12,872 nt of DNA from Gammaproteobacteria bacterium (lineage in GTDB: Bacteria > Pseudomonadota > Gammaproteobacteria > Chromatiales > Chromatiaceae): assembly GCA_013041975.1 (NCBI GenBank), contig JABDQZ010000155.1, positions 1-12,872 of the forward strand, given 5' to 3'. The notes beneath the pieces are model-generated. The model did not search any database and had not been told where the DNA came from. It was given only the letters and a program-made list of their open reading frames with translations. Below are positions 6,566 to 12,872 of the stretch, piece after piece (the first letter of the stretch is position 1; each line of letters starts with the position of its first letter). The position numbers were made by a program, and so were the translations under genes.

Positions 6566-7867
6566 ATGAAAGCGCCTGAATTACTGTCACCTGCCGGAAC
6601 CCTTAAAAACATGCGCTATGCCTATGCCTATGGCGCAGATGCCGTTTATGCCGGTATGCCGCGTTACAGTTTGCGGGTGCGTAACAATGATTTTCTGGAA
6701 GACAATCTTCAAACCGGCATTAATGAGGCTCATGAACTTGGCAAGCAGTTTTTTGTAGCAACCAATGCCATGCCCCATGGCGCCAAGTTGAAAACCTTTC
6801 TTGACGATATAGCGCCGGTTATTGAAATGGGCCCGGATGCGCTGATCATGGCTGACCCCGGACTGATTATGATGGTACGTGAAAAGTGGCCGGAAATGCC
6901 GGTTCACCTTTCCGTACAGGCCAATACGGTTAACTCGGCGGGAGTGAAATTCTGGCAATCTATCGGACTGACACGCGTCATTCTTTCGCGCGAACTGTCA
7001 CTGGATGAAGTAGAAGCGATTCGCCAGGCCTGCCCGGATATGGAGATCGAGGTTTTTGTACACGGAGCGCTCTGTATTGCCTATTCCGGACGTTGCCTGT
7101 TATCCGGTTATTTCAATCATCGCGATGCCAACCAGGGAACCTGTACCAATGCCTGTCGTTGGGAATACAAAATTTCAAAACAGGAATTTGATCGTGTTGC
7201 ACAAGTAGCGGTGGCTGATATCAAACGTCATCCCGCGGCTGACGAGATCTATTACCTGGAAGAGACCGGAAGGTCCGGTGAATACATGCCAATCTTTGAA
7301 GACGAACATGGCACCTACATTATGAACTCGCGTGACCTGCGTGCTATTGAACACGTGCAACGTTTAACGCAGATCGGTGTTGATTGTCTTAAAATCGAAG
7401 GGCGTACCAAGTCACATTATTACACCGCCAGAACCACACAGATATATCGCCAGGCGATCGATGATGCCATTGCCGGTCGCGAATTTAATCCGGCATTAAT
7501 GGGTGAACTCGAGAGTCTTGCTAACCGTGGATATACCGATGGTTTTTTCCAGCGCCATGAAAGTGATGAAATGCAGAACTACCGCGAAAATGCTTCACGC
7601 AGTGCAAAGTCACAGTTTGTTGCTGAAGTGCTCGATTATGATCAAGCTTCAGGACTGACCGAGGTTGATGTTAAAAACCGTTTTGCCGTGGGTGATGAAA
7701 TGGAAATGATAACACCGCAAGGGAACCAGCGTTTCAGGCTTGATGGTCTCCAGTCAGTTGAAGGCGAACAGCTGGAGGTTGCGCCCGGCAGTGGCTGGAA
7801 AGTGAGGGTGCATTTGCCGGTGGAGCCTGGTGAAAGAGACTTGATTACTCGTATTATTGCCAGTTAG
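6566..7867 (+). CDS. trhP: tRNA hydroxylation protein TrhP (YegQ, U32 family)
   Basis: TrhP is required for prephenate-dependent formation of 5-hydroxyuridine at wobble position 34 of certain tRNAs, the first step towards cmo5U; it belongs to the U32 'peptidase' family. The 433-residue product matches E. coli YegQ very closely, starting with PELLSPAGTLKNMRYA, then GADAVYAG, MGPDALIM.DPGLI, HLSVQAN and VILSRELSL. The family signature region carries Cys170, Cys177, Cys193 and Cys197 (HGALC...GRCL...GTCTNACRWEY), likely an iron-sulfur or metal site. EDEHGTYIMNS, LKIEGRTKS and the C-terminal GDEMEMITPQGN region also fit. The ribosome binding site before ATG 6566 is weak. It is probably a separate unit from soeABC, being unrelated in function and 124 bases away, though no clear promoter is visible. 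It converges with the M48 lipoprotein gene. Confidence 0.96.
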   Translation: MKAPELLSPAGTLKNMRYAYAYGADAVYAGMPRYSLRVRNNDFLEDNLQTGINEAHELGKQFFVATNAMPHGAKLKTFLDDIAPVIEMGPDALIMADPGLIMMVREKWPEMPVHLSVQANTVNSAGVKFWQSIGLTRVILSRELSLDEVEAIRQACPDMEIEVFVHGALCIAYSGRCLLSGYFNHRDANQGTCTNACRWEYKISKQEFDRVAQVAVADIKRHPAADEIYYLEETGRSGEYMPIFEDEHGTYIMNSRDLRAIEHVQRLTQIGVDCLKIEGRTKSHYYTARTTQIYRQAIDDAIAGREFNPALMGELESLANRGYTDGFFQRHESDEMQNYRENASRSAKSQFVAEVLDYDQASGLTEVDVKNRFAVGDEMEMITPQGNQRFRLDGLQSVEGEQLEVAPGSGWKVRVHLPVEPGERDLITRIIAS

Positions 7868-7872
7868 CCTTT

Positions 7873-7928
7873 CGACTTTAGCTGTTAATGATGCCCATTA
7901 ACCGATGAGCTTCAATGACTGAAAGTCG
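7873..7928. repeat. Nested inverted repeats between convergent trhP and the M48 gene
   Basis: An outer pair CGACTTT (7873-7879) and AAAGTCG (7922-7928) encloses a perfect inner hairpin GTTAATG (7884-7890), ATGCC loop, CATTAAC (7896-7902). The position between two convergent stops suggests a bidirectional transcript end, but neither arm is followed by a clear run of T. Termination is an inference; the symmetry is directly visible. Confidence 0.35.
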
Positions 7929-7966
7929 CGCTTTGCCGAACAAATGATGCATCAAGCCACATCTGG

Positions 7967-9016
7967 TTATTTTTTCATATCAGGCAGCAAGGTCTGGCTG
8001 CCTAGTTTTTTTGCTTCAATCTGATCAATGGTCTCTTCAATGGCGATAAAGCGTTCGGCAGTGGCTGGATGTGTAGAAGCATGATTACTGTTGATGGAAC
8101 CCGGGTGTTCAACGGCCATCTTGCGCCAGAACATTGCTGCGCCATCGGTTTGCATGCCGGCCCGCGCCATAATGTACAGGCCGACATAGTCGGCTTCGTT
8201 TTCGAATGCCTGTGAATATGCCCTGGCACCAATAGTACCGAATATTCCCTGCGTATTGACACCGGCGACAGCTGCAGCGATGTCCAGCAGTGTGCCACCC
8301 AGTGAATTGAGTGTTTTGGCCGTAATGTGAGACATGGCGTTATGTGCTATTTCATGGGAGACAACCAGTGCCAGTTCCTGTTCGCTCTGTGCAAAGCGCA
8401 TCATGCCACGAGTGATGACGACCTTGCTGCCGTCGGCATAGGCGTTGACCGCATCACTGGAGGATAGTGCAACTGCATAATTACAGCCCTTGGGAAGGCT
8501 GATAACTTTTTCGATCGTTTCATCACGGCGTTCAAGTTTTATGTTGATTTGAGTGTGCTTTGCTTGTTGCAGAATGCCGTGAAACTTTTCCCGTGCGTTT
8601 TTACCTTCAGGGAGCATCTGGCCATTGACGGCAGTAATACGATCTTTAAGTTGCAGTCCTGCATCGGCGGCAGGGCTGTTTTCAATGATATGGGTTATGC
8701 GTAAATGCTCATCCATACCGAACAGTTTTTTTGCTGTATCCCTGAACGCTTCCTGGTAATAAAATTCAGAGCCTGTCATAAAACCGGGCATCAGGGTCTG
8801 GTTGTCTTCACAAAATGCGCTGGCTGCCTGGCGTAGTGGATAGGCTGTACCAAACAGGCGAATCATCATTTGCTGCTGGCTGTTTAAAGCCAGCTCCTGT
8901 TGTCTTTTGCGCTCTTCTTCGACGTGTTTTTCATCGACCTTGATCGTGCGGGTTTTGGGTGCAAGACAACCGCTTAATAATAAGACTGCAATCAAGATGA
9001 GGCTGATGTGTTTCAT
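7967..9016 (-). CDS. Lipoprotein M48-family metalloprotease with PDZ domain
   Basis: Probable zinc endopeptidase anchored to an envelope membrane and facing the periplasm. The 349-residue product starts with a lipoprotein signal ending in LLLSGC, lipidated at Cys17; the next residue is Leu, which favours outer-membrane sorting. A charged, helix-prone linker (about 26-50) precedes a PDZ-like domain (about 95-170, with IIENSPAADAGLQLKDRITAVNG). The M48 catalytic domain has HEIAH at 221-225 and ENEADYVG at 272-279, supplying the two His ligands, the catalytic Glu222 and the third metal ligand. The PDZ-then-M48 order differs from BepA (M48 plus TPR) and the small LoiP. Substrates are unknown; envelope protein quality control is an inference. 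Its ATG overlaps the stop of the upstream DUF3549-type gene by four bases and has no clear ribosome binding site, so translation is probably coupled. Confidence 0.88.
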   Translation of the reverse strand: MKHISLILIAVLLLSGCLAPKTRTIKVDEKHVEEERKRQQELALNSQQQMMIRLFGTAYPLRQAASAFCEDNQTLMPGFMTGSEFYYQEAFRDTAKKLFGMDEHLRITHIIENSPAADAGLQLKDRITAVNGQMLPEGKNAREKFHGILQQAKHTQINIKLERRDETIEKVISLPKGCNYAVALSSSDAVNAYADGSKVVITRGMMRFAQSEQELALVVSHEIAHNAMSHITAKTLNSLGGTLLDIAAAVAGVNTQGIFGTIGARAYSQAFENEADYVGLYIMARAGMQTDGAAMFWRKMAVEHPGSINSNHASTHPATAERFIAIEETIDQIEAKKLGSQTLLPDMKK

Positions 9017-10056
9017 GAGAGATTCTGCATCATGTTGCCAAAGCGGATGCCAAGTTCTTGCGGGCGCTGCGGATCACGTATGACCTCCAGCAATGTATTG
9101 CGTAAACCGGGCATAAACAGCAGGTCAGAAAGGCACTGGTTGAAAACTTCCTGCGGGGTTCGGGAAAGCTGATTGAGATACAAGGCAGTATTTTCTGGTT
9201 TAGCTAACCACTCCCAGCAGCGGGCGGAGATCGCACTGACAATTTCCTGCGAATTTCCATGGCTACTGTTTAACACCATTTCAATCAATTGGTGCCGACT
9301 GTTGGTAGAAACTGACTGGGAAATGGCTCGACAAAGGTTGCCCAGCCTGCTGGCATCAGTATGTTGCGATTGCAGTTCCTGTTCACAGCGAGCAAGCAGT
9401 GCCTGGGAAACCGCAAGTGAAACCGGGTGGTTTTCAAGGCAATGACAAATCGCTTCGAGAGGTTGTGCTGGCAGGTGTGGCAGTGCATTGCAAAGCATTG
9501 CCTGGTTATTGTCTTTGTCCAGGTGCTCAATAAAATCGGCAATTCCCTGAAAGCCAACGAAATTCCATTGTTCCCAGCCCTGCTCGCCGCTCAGGTATTC
9601 ACGGGCGTGCTGATAGTAGCGGGAAACCGGCTGCTTCAACTGGCGGGCAATACGTGCATGATAAATTGCCATTTTATCTTCACGCGGTTTGAACACATGC
9701 GGGTTGTCTTTCAGAGCATCTGGGGCCAGTTCTGTGGTTTCTTCAGATTTTACCGCCGTGGCAGCTTCAAATAGTCGATGAATAAAATAGTCCCGGCCTG
9801 CCTGTAACAATTTACCCGTTTCATCAAGTGGAAACCGTAGAAACCAGATTACCGGTTCATCACCCAGACTTTCATCCTGTACGTTGACAGCAAACCAGGC
9901 CTGCTGTTGTAAAGGGTAGGGGTAAGTGATTTCCTGTTTTTCAAATTTCAGAAAATCCTCTCTGGAAATTTTGGTAATTCTTCTGCCAATGTCATGTAAG
10001 CGAACTTTAGCGCCAGTAGATTCAAGAAATTCCAGTAATGTGACAATTTTGTTCAT
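9013..10056 (-). CDS. DUF3549-family protein of unknown function
   Basis: The 347-residue protein is soluble, with no signal peptide or membrane segment. Its N-terminal part, with LLESTGAKVRLHDIGRRI, YPYPLQQQAWFAV and WFLRFPLDETGKL, is what I recall for DUF3549 proteins of Pseudomonas and related gammaproteobacteria. The rest looks entirely alpha-helical, with repeated Leu/Ala-rich helices (about 150-347) reminiscent of HEAT-like repeats. No catalytic motif is visible and the function is unknown. The ATG directly follows the stop of ycgN (TGA then ATG, no gap) and the end overlaps the M48 lipoprotein gene, so all three should be one operon. The family name is from memory of these motifs, not a search. 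Confidence 0.8.
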   Translation of the reverse strand: MNKIVTLLEFLESTGAKVRLHDIGRRITKISREDFLKFEKQEITYPYPLQQQAWFAVNVQDESLGDEPVIWFLRFPLDETGKLLQAGRDYFIHRLFEAATAVKSEETTELAPDALKDNPHVFKPREDKMAIYHARIARQLKQPVSRYYQHAREYLSGEQGWEQWNFVGFQGIADFIEHLDKDNNQAMLCNALPHLPAQPLEAICHCLENHPVSLAVSQALLARCEQELQSQHTDASRLGNLCRAISQSVSTNSRHQLIEMVLNSSHGNSQEIVSAISARCWEWLAKPENTALYLNQLSRTPQEVFNQCLSDLLFMPGLRNTLLEVIRDPQRPQELGIRFGNMMQNLS

Positions 10057-10497
10057 TCAGGCGCTCACCCAGGTAATCAAATGCTGCTCGAGGTCATCAG
10101 CCTCCGTTTCACTGACCACGCGACCGCAGATCTGGTTACACGATTCTAACGTACTTTCGGGATTGCCCGTGATCAGGGGATGCCATTCGGGCAGAGGTTT
10201 ACCTTCAGCCAGCAGCCGGTAGCTGCAGGTCGATGGCAACCAGTAGGGATCCTTGAGGTCGTCGGGCGTGAGCGTGACACAGTCTGGCACCAGTACTGAG
10301 CGATCTTTGTACTCGCTACACTGGCAGGTTTCCTGATCCAGATAACGACAACAGATGTTGGTGAAATGAATTTCATGGGTGTCGATGTCTTCGATTTTGT
10401 GTAAACAACACTTCGCACAATGGTCACATAATGACTCCCATTCGTTGCGTGTCAGCTCTGTCAGGGGCTTTTCCAGCCAAAATTGTTTTTGATTCAT
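10057..10497 (-). CDS. ycgN: YcgN family (UPF0260) cysteine-rich protein
   Basis: The 146-residue product matches E. coli YcgN along its length: FW near the start, EWESLCDHCAKCCLHK, DEIxFTN-like THEIHFTN, CQCSEY, PDC, WLPSTCSYRLLAEG and LPEWHPL. Clustered cysteines (24, 27, 30, 31, 49, 50, 58, 60, 73) include the CxxCxxCC signature shared with the YkgJ group, thought to bind zinc or an iron-sulfur cluster. The biochemical function is not established. It is the first gene of a three-gene minus-strand operon and is divergent from ogt across 463 bases. The start at 10497 lacks a good ribosome binding site, but the N-terminus aligns with the family. Confidence 0.93.
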   Translation of the reverse strand: MNQKQFWLEKPLTELTRNEWESLCDHCAKCCLHKIEDIDTHEIHFTNICCRYLDQETCQCSEYKDRSVLVPDCVTLTPDDLKDPYWLPSTCSYRLLAEGKPLPEWHPLITGNPESTLESCNQICGRVVSETEADDLEQHLITWVSA

Positions 10498-10585
10498 AAA
10501 AAGCGTTTAAATTGCGATTTCTTAATTAGTGAATAATGATAAACCTGTTTTTTATCGAGTGAAATTATTGTTGAGTTGACATGAG

Positions 10586-10594
10586 TTTTTCACA
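10586..10594 (+). promoter_or_regulatory. DnaA-box-like site TTTTTCACA
   Basis: This matches the relaxed consensus TTWTNCACA. It lies about 180 bases left of the exact boxes and 5 bases after a perfect TTGACA. On its own a match this relaxed in AT-rich DNA could be chance. Confidence 0.3.
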
Positions 10595-10765
10595 GTATCG
10601 GGATTGATAGGAAAAATATGCCCATTTGCTGAATAATTCACCTAAAAAGATTTAAGAAGTTACTGTAAATATATGATTTATAGGTAATAATAAGTAATTG
10701 TATAAAAAAACTACAATTTAACAGCCACCCTGTATTTTTACTGCCTGAATGTACTTTTGAGCAAG

Positions 10766-10774
10766 TTCTTCACA
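10766..10774 (+). promoter_or_regulatory. Degenerate DnaA-box-like site TTCTTCACA
   Basis: One mismatch from TTWTNCACA, in the same orientation as the first exact box and only 3 bases before it. With the exact pair it makes three box-like sites in 35 bases. Confidence 0.4.
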
Positions 10775-10776
10775 GA

Positions 10777-10801
10777 GTTATCCACAGAAAATGTGGATAA
10801 C
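10777..10801. promoter_or_regulatory. Pair of facing consensus DnaA boxes
   Basis: Perfect 10-base arms GTTATCCACA (10777-10786) and TGTGGATAAC (10792-10801) flank GAAAA. Each arm contains the exact high-affinity DnaA box TTATCCACA, on the plus strand at 10778-10786 and on the minus strand at 10792-10800. DnaA is the replication initiator and also a transcription factor. Possible roles are DnaA control of ycgN or ogt, DnaA titration or reactivation, or an origin. The boxes themselves are unmistakable; their role is inferred. Confidence 0.75.
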
Positions 10802-10917
10802 GTCAATGTTGAATATTTGTAAAAATTACATACCTTGTTTTGGTGAGGTTTGTTCTCAGCCAGAGGCCTTTTTTCCTTTATCCGGTTGAGATTTCAGACT
10901 GATTCTGACATGGTTCG

Positions 10918-10940
10918 AATTATTATTCCTGATAATAATT
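10918..10940. repeat. 9-base AT-rich dyad upstream of ogt
   Basis: AATTATTAT (10918-10926) and ATAATAATT (10932-10940) are perfect inverted arms around TCCTG, ending 20 bases before the ogt start. It may be an operator or a leader hairpin. AT-only arms make a chance dyad more likely here than elsewhere. Confidence 0.4.
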
Positions 10941-10960
10941 ACAACAAATAAGATTAAAAA

Positions 10961-11431
10961 ATGATTGATGTTGATTCCTGGCAATTTTCTCTTGAAACTC
11001 AGGTCGGCTGGCTGAAAGTGGAAGGCAACCGCTATTTTGTTACCTCTGCGCAATTCGTATTCGAAAAGCCGTTAGAAGATTTTGGTCATGGGGCTGTGCG
11101 TGACAAGGTGTATGAGCAATTGAAAAATTACCTGGAGGGACAAAGAATGGTGTTTGATGTGCCTCTGATGACCCGGGGCAGCGAGTTCCAGCAAAAAGTC
11201 TGGAGTGAACTGGAATCCATTCCTTCCGGCCAGACCAGAACTTATGGTGAAATCGCCAGAAAAATTGGCAGTAGCCCCCGGGCTATCGGCGGTGCCTGCA
11301 GGCGCAACCCGGTTGTGGTTCTTGTTCCCTGTCATCGAGTGGTATCAGCCAGCGGTGCCGGAGGCTATGCCGGGGACACCCATGGCGACAATATGCAGGT
11401 GAAACTCTGGCTGCTGGATCATGAACGCTGA
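10961..11431 (+). CDS. ogt: Methylated-DNA--protein-cysteine methyltransferase
   Basis: This suicide repair protein moves the alkyl group from O6-alkylguanine (and O4-alkylthymine) in DNA to its own active-site cysteine. The 156-residue product has the C-terminal DNA-binding domain from about residue 72: FQQKVWSELESIPSGQTRTYGEIA, then SPRAIGGACRRNP, then VPCHRVV with acceptor Cys124. The arginine-finger helix (RAIGGA), the conserved Asn of RNP and the C-terminal KLWLLDHE all match the family. There is no AraC-like N-terminal domain, so this is Ogt/MGMT type, not Ada. The start has no strong ribosome binding site. The 3' end overlaps xerD by 11 bases, implying co-transcription. Confidence 0.95.
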   Translation: MIDVDSWQFSLETQVGWLKVEGNRYFVTSAQFVFEKPLEDFGHGAVRDKVYEQLKNYLEGQRMVFDVPLMTRGSEFQQKVWSELESIPSGQTRTYGEIARKIGSSPRAIGGACRRNPVVVLVPCHRVVSASGAGGYAGDTHGDNMQVKLWLLDHER

Positions 11432-12323
11432 CGGCCAGGACCCTGCTATAGAGCAGTTTATTGATGCCTTGTGGATGGAGCGGGGGCTGGCTGATAATTC
11501 ACTCAATGCCTACCGTTCTGATTTGCAGAAATTATCTGACTGGCTGCAAACAGCGAAAAGGCGCAGCCTCTTATCCGCTGACAAGGCAGACCTGTTAGCC
11601 TATCTTGGTGTGATGATTGAACAGGGGAAAAAGCCGCGATCCAGCGCCCGGGTGTTGTCCTGCATGCGCCAGTTTTATCAGTATGCGCTCCGTGAAAACC
11701 AGGTTTCCAGCGATCCGTCCGCGCAACTTGAATCCCCGGCGCTTGGCAGACCTTTACCAAAATCGCTCAGTGAAGCAGAAGTTGAAGCTTTGCTGAAAGC
11801 GCCGGATGAAGACACCGCAGAAGGATTGCGCGACAGGGCGATGCTGGAATTGTTATATGCCACCGGCCTGCGCGTTTCCGAACTGATTGGCTTGCGACCT
11901 GATCAACTGAGCCTGACACAAGGCGTGGTACGTGTCATTGGTAAAGGCGGCAAAGAGCGACTGGTGCCACTGGGCGATGAGGCCCATTACTGGATCAATA
12001 ACTATCTGCGCGGCGCCAGGCCGGAACTACTGCATGAAAAACCGGGAAATTTTCTGTTTGTCACACGACGTGGTGATGGCATGACCCGACAGGCTTTCTG
12101 GTACCGTATAAAAAAACATGCGCAGACAGCAGCTATCAACAAGCCTCTTTCTCCACATACTGTAAGGCACGCATTTGCCACGCATCTCGTGAACCATGGT
12201 GCTGACCTCAGGGTGGTGCAGATGCTGCTAGGCCACAGTGACCTGTCTACCACGCAGATTTATACTCATGTCGCTCGGGAACGCCTTAAATCAGTTCACG
12301 CCAGCCATCATCCCAGGGCTTGA
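11421..12323 (+). CDS. xerD: Site-specific tyrosine recombinase XerD
   Basis: XerD works with XerC at the dif site, under FtsK control, to resolve chromosome dimers before cell division. The 300-residue product aligns with E. coli XerD from IEQFIDALWMERGLADNSLNAYRSDL in the N-terminal SAM-like domain to the closing HHPRA. Catalytic residues are all present: Arg151 (ATGLRVSEL), Lys175 (GKGGKERLVPLG), His246 and Arg249 (SPHTVRHAFATH), His272 (LLGHSDLSTTQ) and nucleophile Tyr281 (IYTHV). The ATG lies inside the end of ogt (11-base overlap) and has little ribosome binding site of its own, suggesting translational coupling. dsbC follows, as in E. coli. XerD rather than XerC is supported by the sequence and by dsbC. 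Confidence 0.96.
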   Translation: MNADGQDPAIEQFIDALWMERGLADNSLNAYRSDLQKLSDWLQTAKRRSLLSADKADLLAYLGVMIEQGKKPRSSARVLSCMRQFYQYALRENQVSSDPSAQLESPALGRPLPKSLSEAEVEALLKAPDEDTAEGLRDRAMLELLYATGLRVSELIGLRPDQLSLTQGVVRVIGKGGKERLVPLGDEAHYWINNYLRGARPELLHEKPGNFLFVTRRGDGMTRQAFWYRIKKHAQTAAINKPLSPHTVRHAFATHLVNHGADLRVVQMLLGHSDLSTTQIYTHVARERLKSVHASHHPRA

Positions 12324-12370
12324 ACCAGCGACTGAGGGAACCTCCGGGAAATTATGTGTTCTATCAACAA

Positions 12371-12386
12371 ACCTGATTTATCAGGT
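12371..12386. repeat. Short palindrome ACCTGAT-TT-ATCAGGT between xerD and dsbC
   Basis: Perfect 7-base arms with a 2-base centre, 48 bases after the xerD stop and 81 bases before dsbC. It could be an operator or part of a transcript end; no T-run follows directly. It contains the CCTGAT/ATCAGG hexamers seen in reverse order in the soeA leader. The rest of the 143-base gap shows only AT-rich sequence. Confidence 0.3.
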
Positions 12387-12466
12387 ATTCATCAGTTTCT
12401 GAAACTTTTCTAAAATGTTAATGTTCCAGAAGTAATTATTTAACTTTTCCATACTCGAGAAAATTC

Positions 12467-12872
12467 ATGTTGAAAAATCAATTGTTCAGACCGTATATGG
12501 TCATACTGGCCCTTGTTTCACTGCTGCTGGGCGGACAGGCACTGGCAAATAAAGCTGAAAATACCGAGGCACTTCAGAACATCAAGAAAAACCTGCAAAC
12601 GTTGATTCCGGTCGAGCCAGACCAGATCAACAAAACCCCTGTAGACGGTCTCTATGAAGTCATGTATGGCCCTCGTCTTGTTTACGTTACCGAAGACGGT
12701 CGTTTCCTGTTACAGGGCAGCATCATTGACATGCAGACACGGGAAAACATCACCGAGCCACGTCTGATGAAGGCGAAAATCGAGGCGGTTGAAGCTGTTG
12801 GTGTCGATAACATGCTGATTTTCAGTCCACCGGAAGGTACAGCAGTAAAACATCGTGTCAGTGTGTTTACCG
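12467..12872 (+). CDS. dsbC: Thiol:disulfide interchange protein DsbC (partial, 5' part)
   Basis: DsbC is a periplasmic dimeric disulfide isomerase that corrects wrongly paired cysteines and is kept reduced by DsbD. The visible 135 codons give a Sec signal peptide with cleavage after QALA at residue 27. They then give the N-terminal dimerisation domain, with VDGLYEVMYGPRLVYVTEDGRFLLQGSIIDM closely resembling the E. coli protein. The frame runs off the window at the start of the thioredoxin-like domain (VFT), just before where the CxxC motif should come, so the active site is not visible. GAGA lies 9 bases before the ATG. Its position after xerD matches the E. coli xerD-dsbC order. Confidence 0.92.
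   Translation, partial: MLKNQLFRPYMVILALVSLLLGGQALANKAENTEALQNIKKNLQTLIPVEPDQINKTPVDGLYEVMYGPRLVYVTEDGRFLLQGSIIDMQTRENITEPRLMKAKIEAVEAVGVDNMLIFSPPEGTAVKHRVSVFT

Larger units (their letters stand above)
10498..10960. other. AT-rich non-coding region between divergent ycgN and ogt
   Basis: No credible gene lies in these 463 bases; a minus-strand frame at 10856-11053 runs into ogt and looks like a shadow. The left two thirds is markedly AT-rich. The region contains a perfect pair of facing DnaA boxes, two weaker DnaA-box-like sites, a perfect TTGACA (10576-10581) without a convincing -10, and a 9-base AT-rich dyad next to ogt. I find no GATC site in it. It must contain the promoters of both flanking genes, but none can be placed with confidence. 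Confidence 0.7.

Noticed and set aside
10576..10581. Perfect TTGACA as a -35 promoter element
   Set aside because: No acceptable -10 hexamer lies 16-18 bases downstream on the plus strand.
10498..10960. The region as the canonical chromosomal oriC
   Set aside because: It has AT-rich DNA and DnaA boxes, but only two exact boxes, no GATC sites and none of the usual neighbour genes; kept as a finding, not as an annotated origin.
12393..12411. AGTTTCTGAAACT followed by TTTCT as a terminator after xerD
   Set aside because: The symmetric centre is a single base, leaving a stem of about four base pairs; too weak.

Overview
The window looks like chromosomal DNA of a sulfur-oxidising gammaproteobacterium. 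The housekeeping proteins (Pcm, TrhP/YegQ, YcgN, XerD, DsbC) resemble gammaproteobacterial versions, xerD is followed by dsbC as in Escherichia coli, and a cytoplasmic sulfite dehydrogenase operon (soeABC) of the purple-sulfur-bacterium type sits in the middle. I see no IS element, CRISPR array, tRNA, rRNA or prophage gene. Most of the window is ordinary core genome.

Left part (1-1601): the 3' end of an unrecognised gene, then pcm (protein repair methyltransferase) on the plus strand. Facing it are two small genes for exported proteins of unknown function. They overlap by four bases and are transcribed away from soeA. Middle (1602-6441): an intergenic region with three short dyads and a possible promoter, then soeA, soeB and soeC. 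Together these encode a molybdopterin catalytic subunit, a four-cluster iron-sulfur subunit and a DmsC-type membrane anchor. They are expected to oxidise cytoplasmic sulfite to sulfate and pass electrons to the quinone pool. A strong hairpin separates soeA from soeB. Next (6566-7867) is trhP, for tRNA wobble-uridine hydroxylation.

Right part: a tightly coupled minus-strand operon reads ycgN, then a DUF3549-type gene, then a lipoprotein M48 metalloprotease with a PDZ domain (10497 down to 7967). A 463-base AT-rich non-coding region follows. It holds two exact consensus DnaA boxes facing each other and two weaker boxes. Then come ogt (DNA alkylation repair), xerD (chromosome dimer resolution), which overlaps ogt by 11 bases, and the 5' part of dsbC (periplasmic disulfide isomerase), which runs off the end.

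The signals most worth a second look are non-coding: the facing DnaA boxes between ycgN and ogt, the hairpin between soeA and soeB, and the dyads upstream of soeA. The exported gene pair divergent from soeABC and the coupled ycgN/DUF3549/M48 operon are the least understood protein-coding parts. I did not find convincing evidence of a wholly new system.
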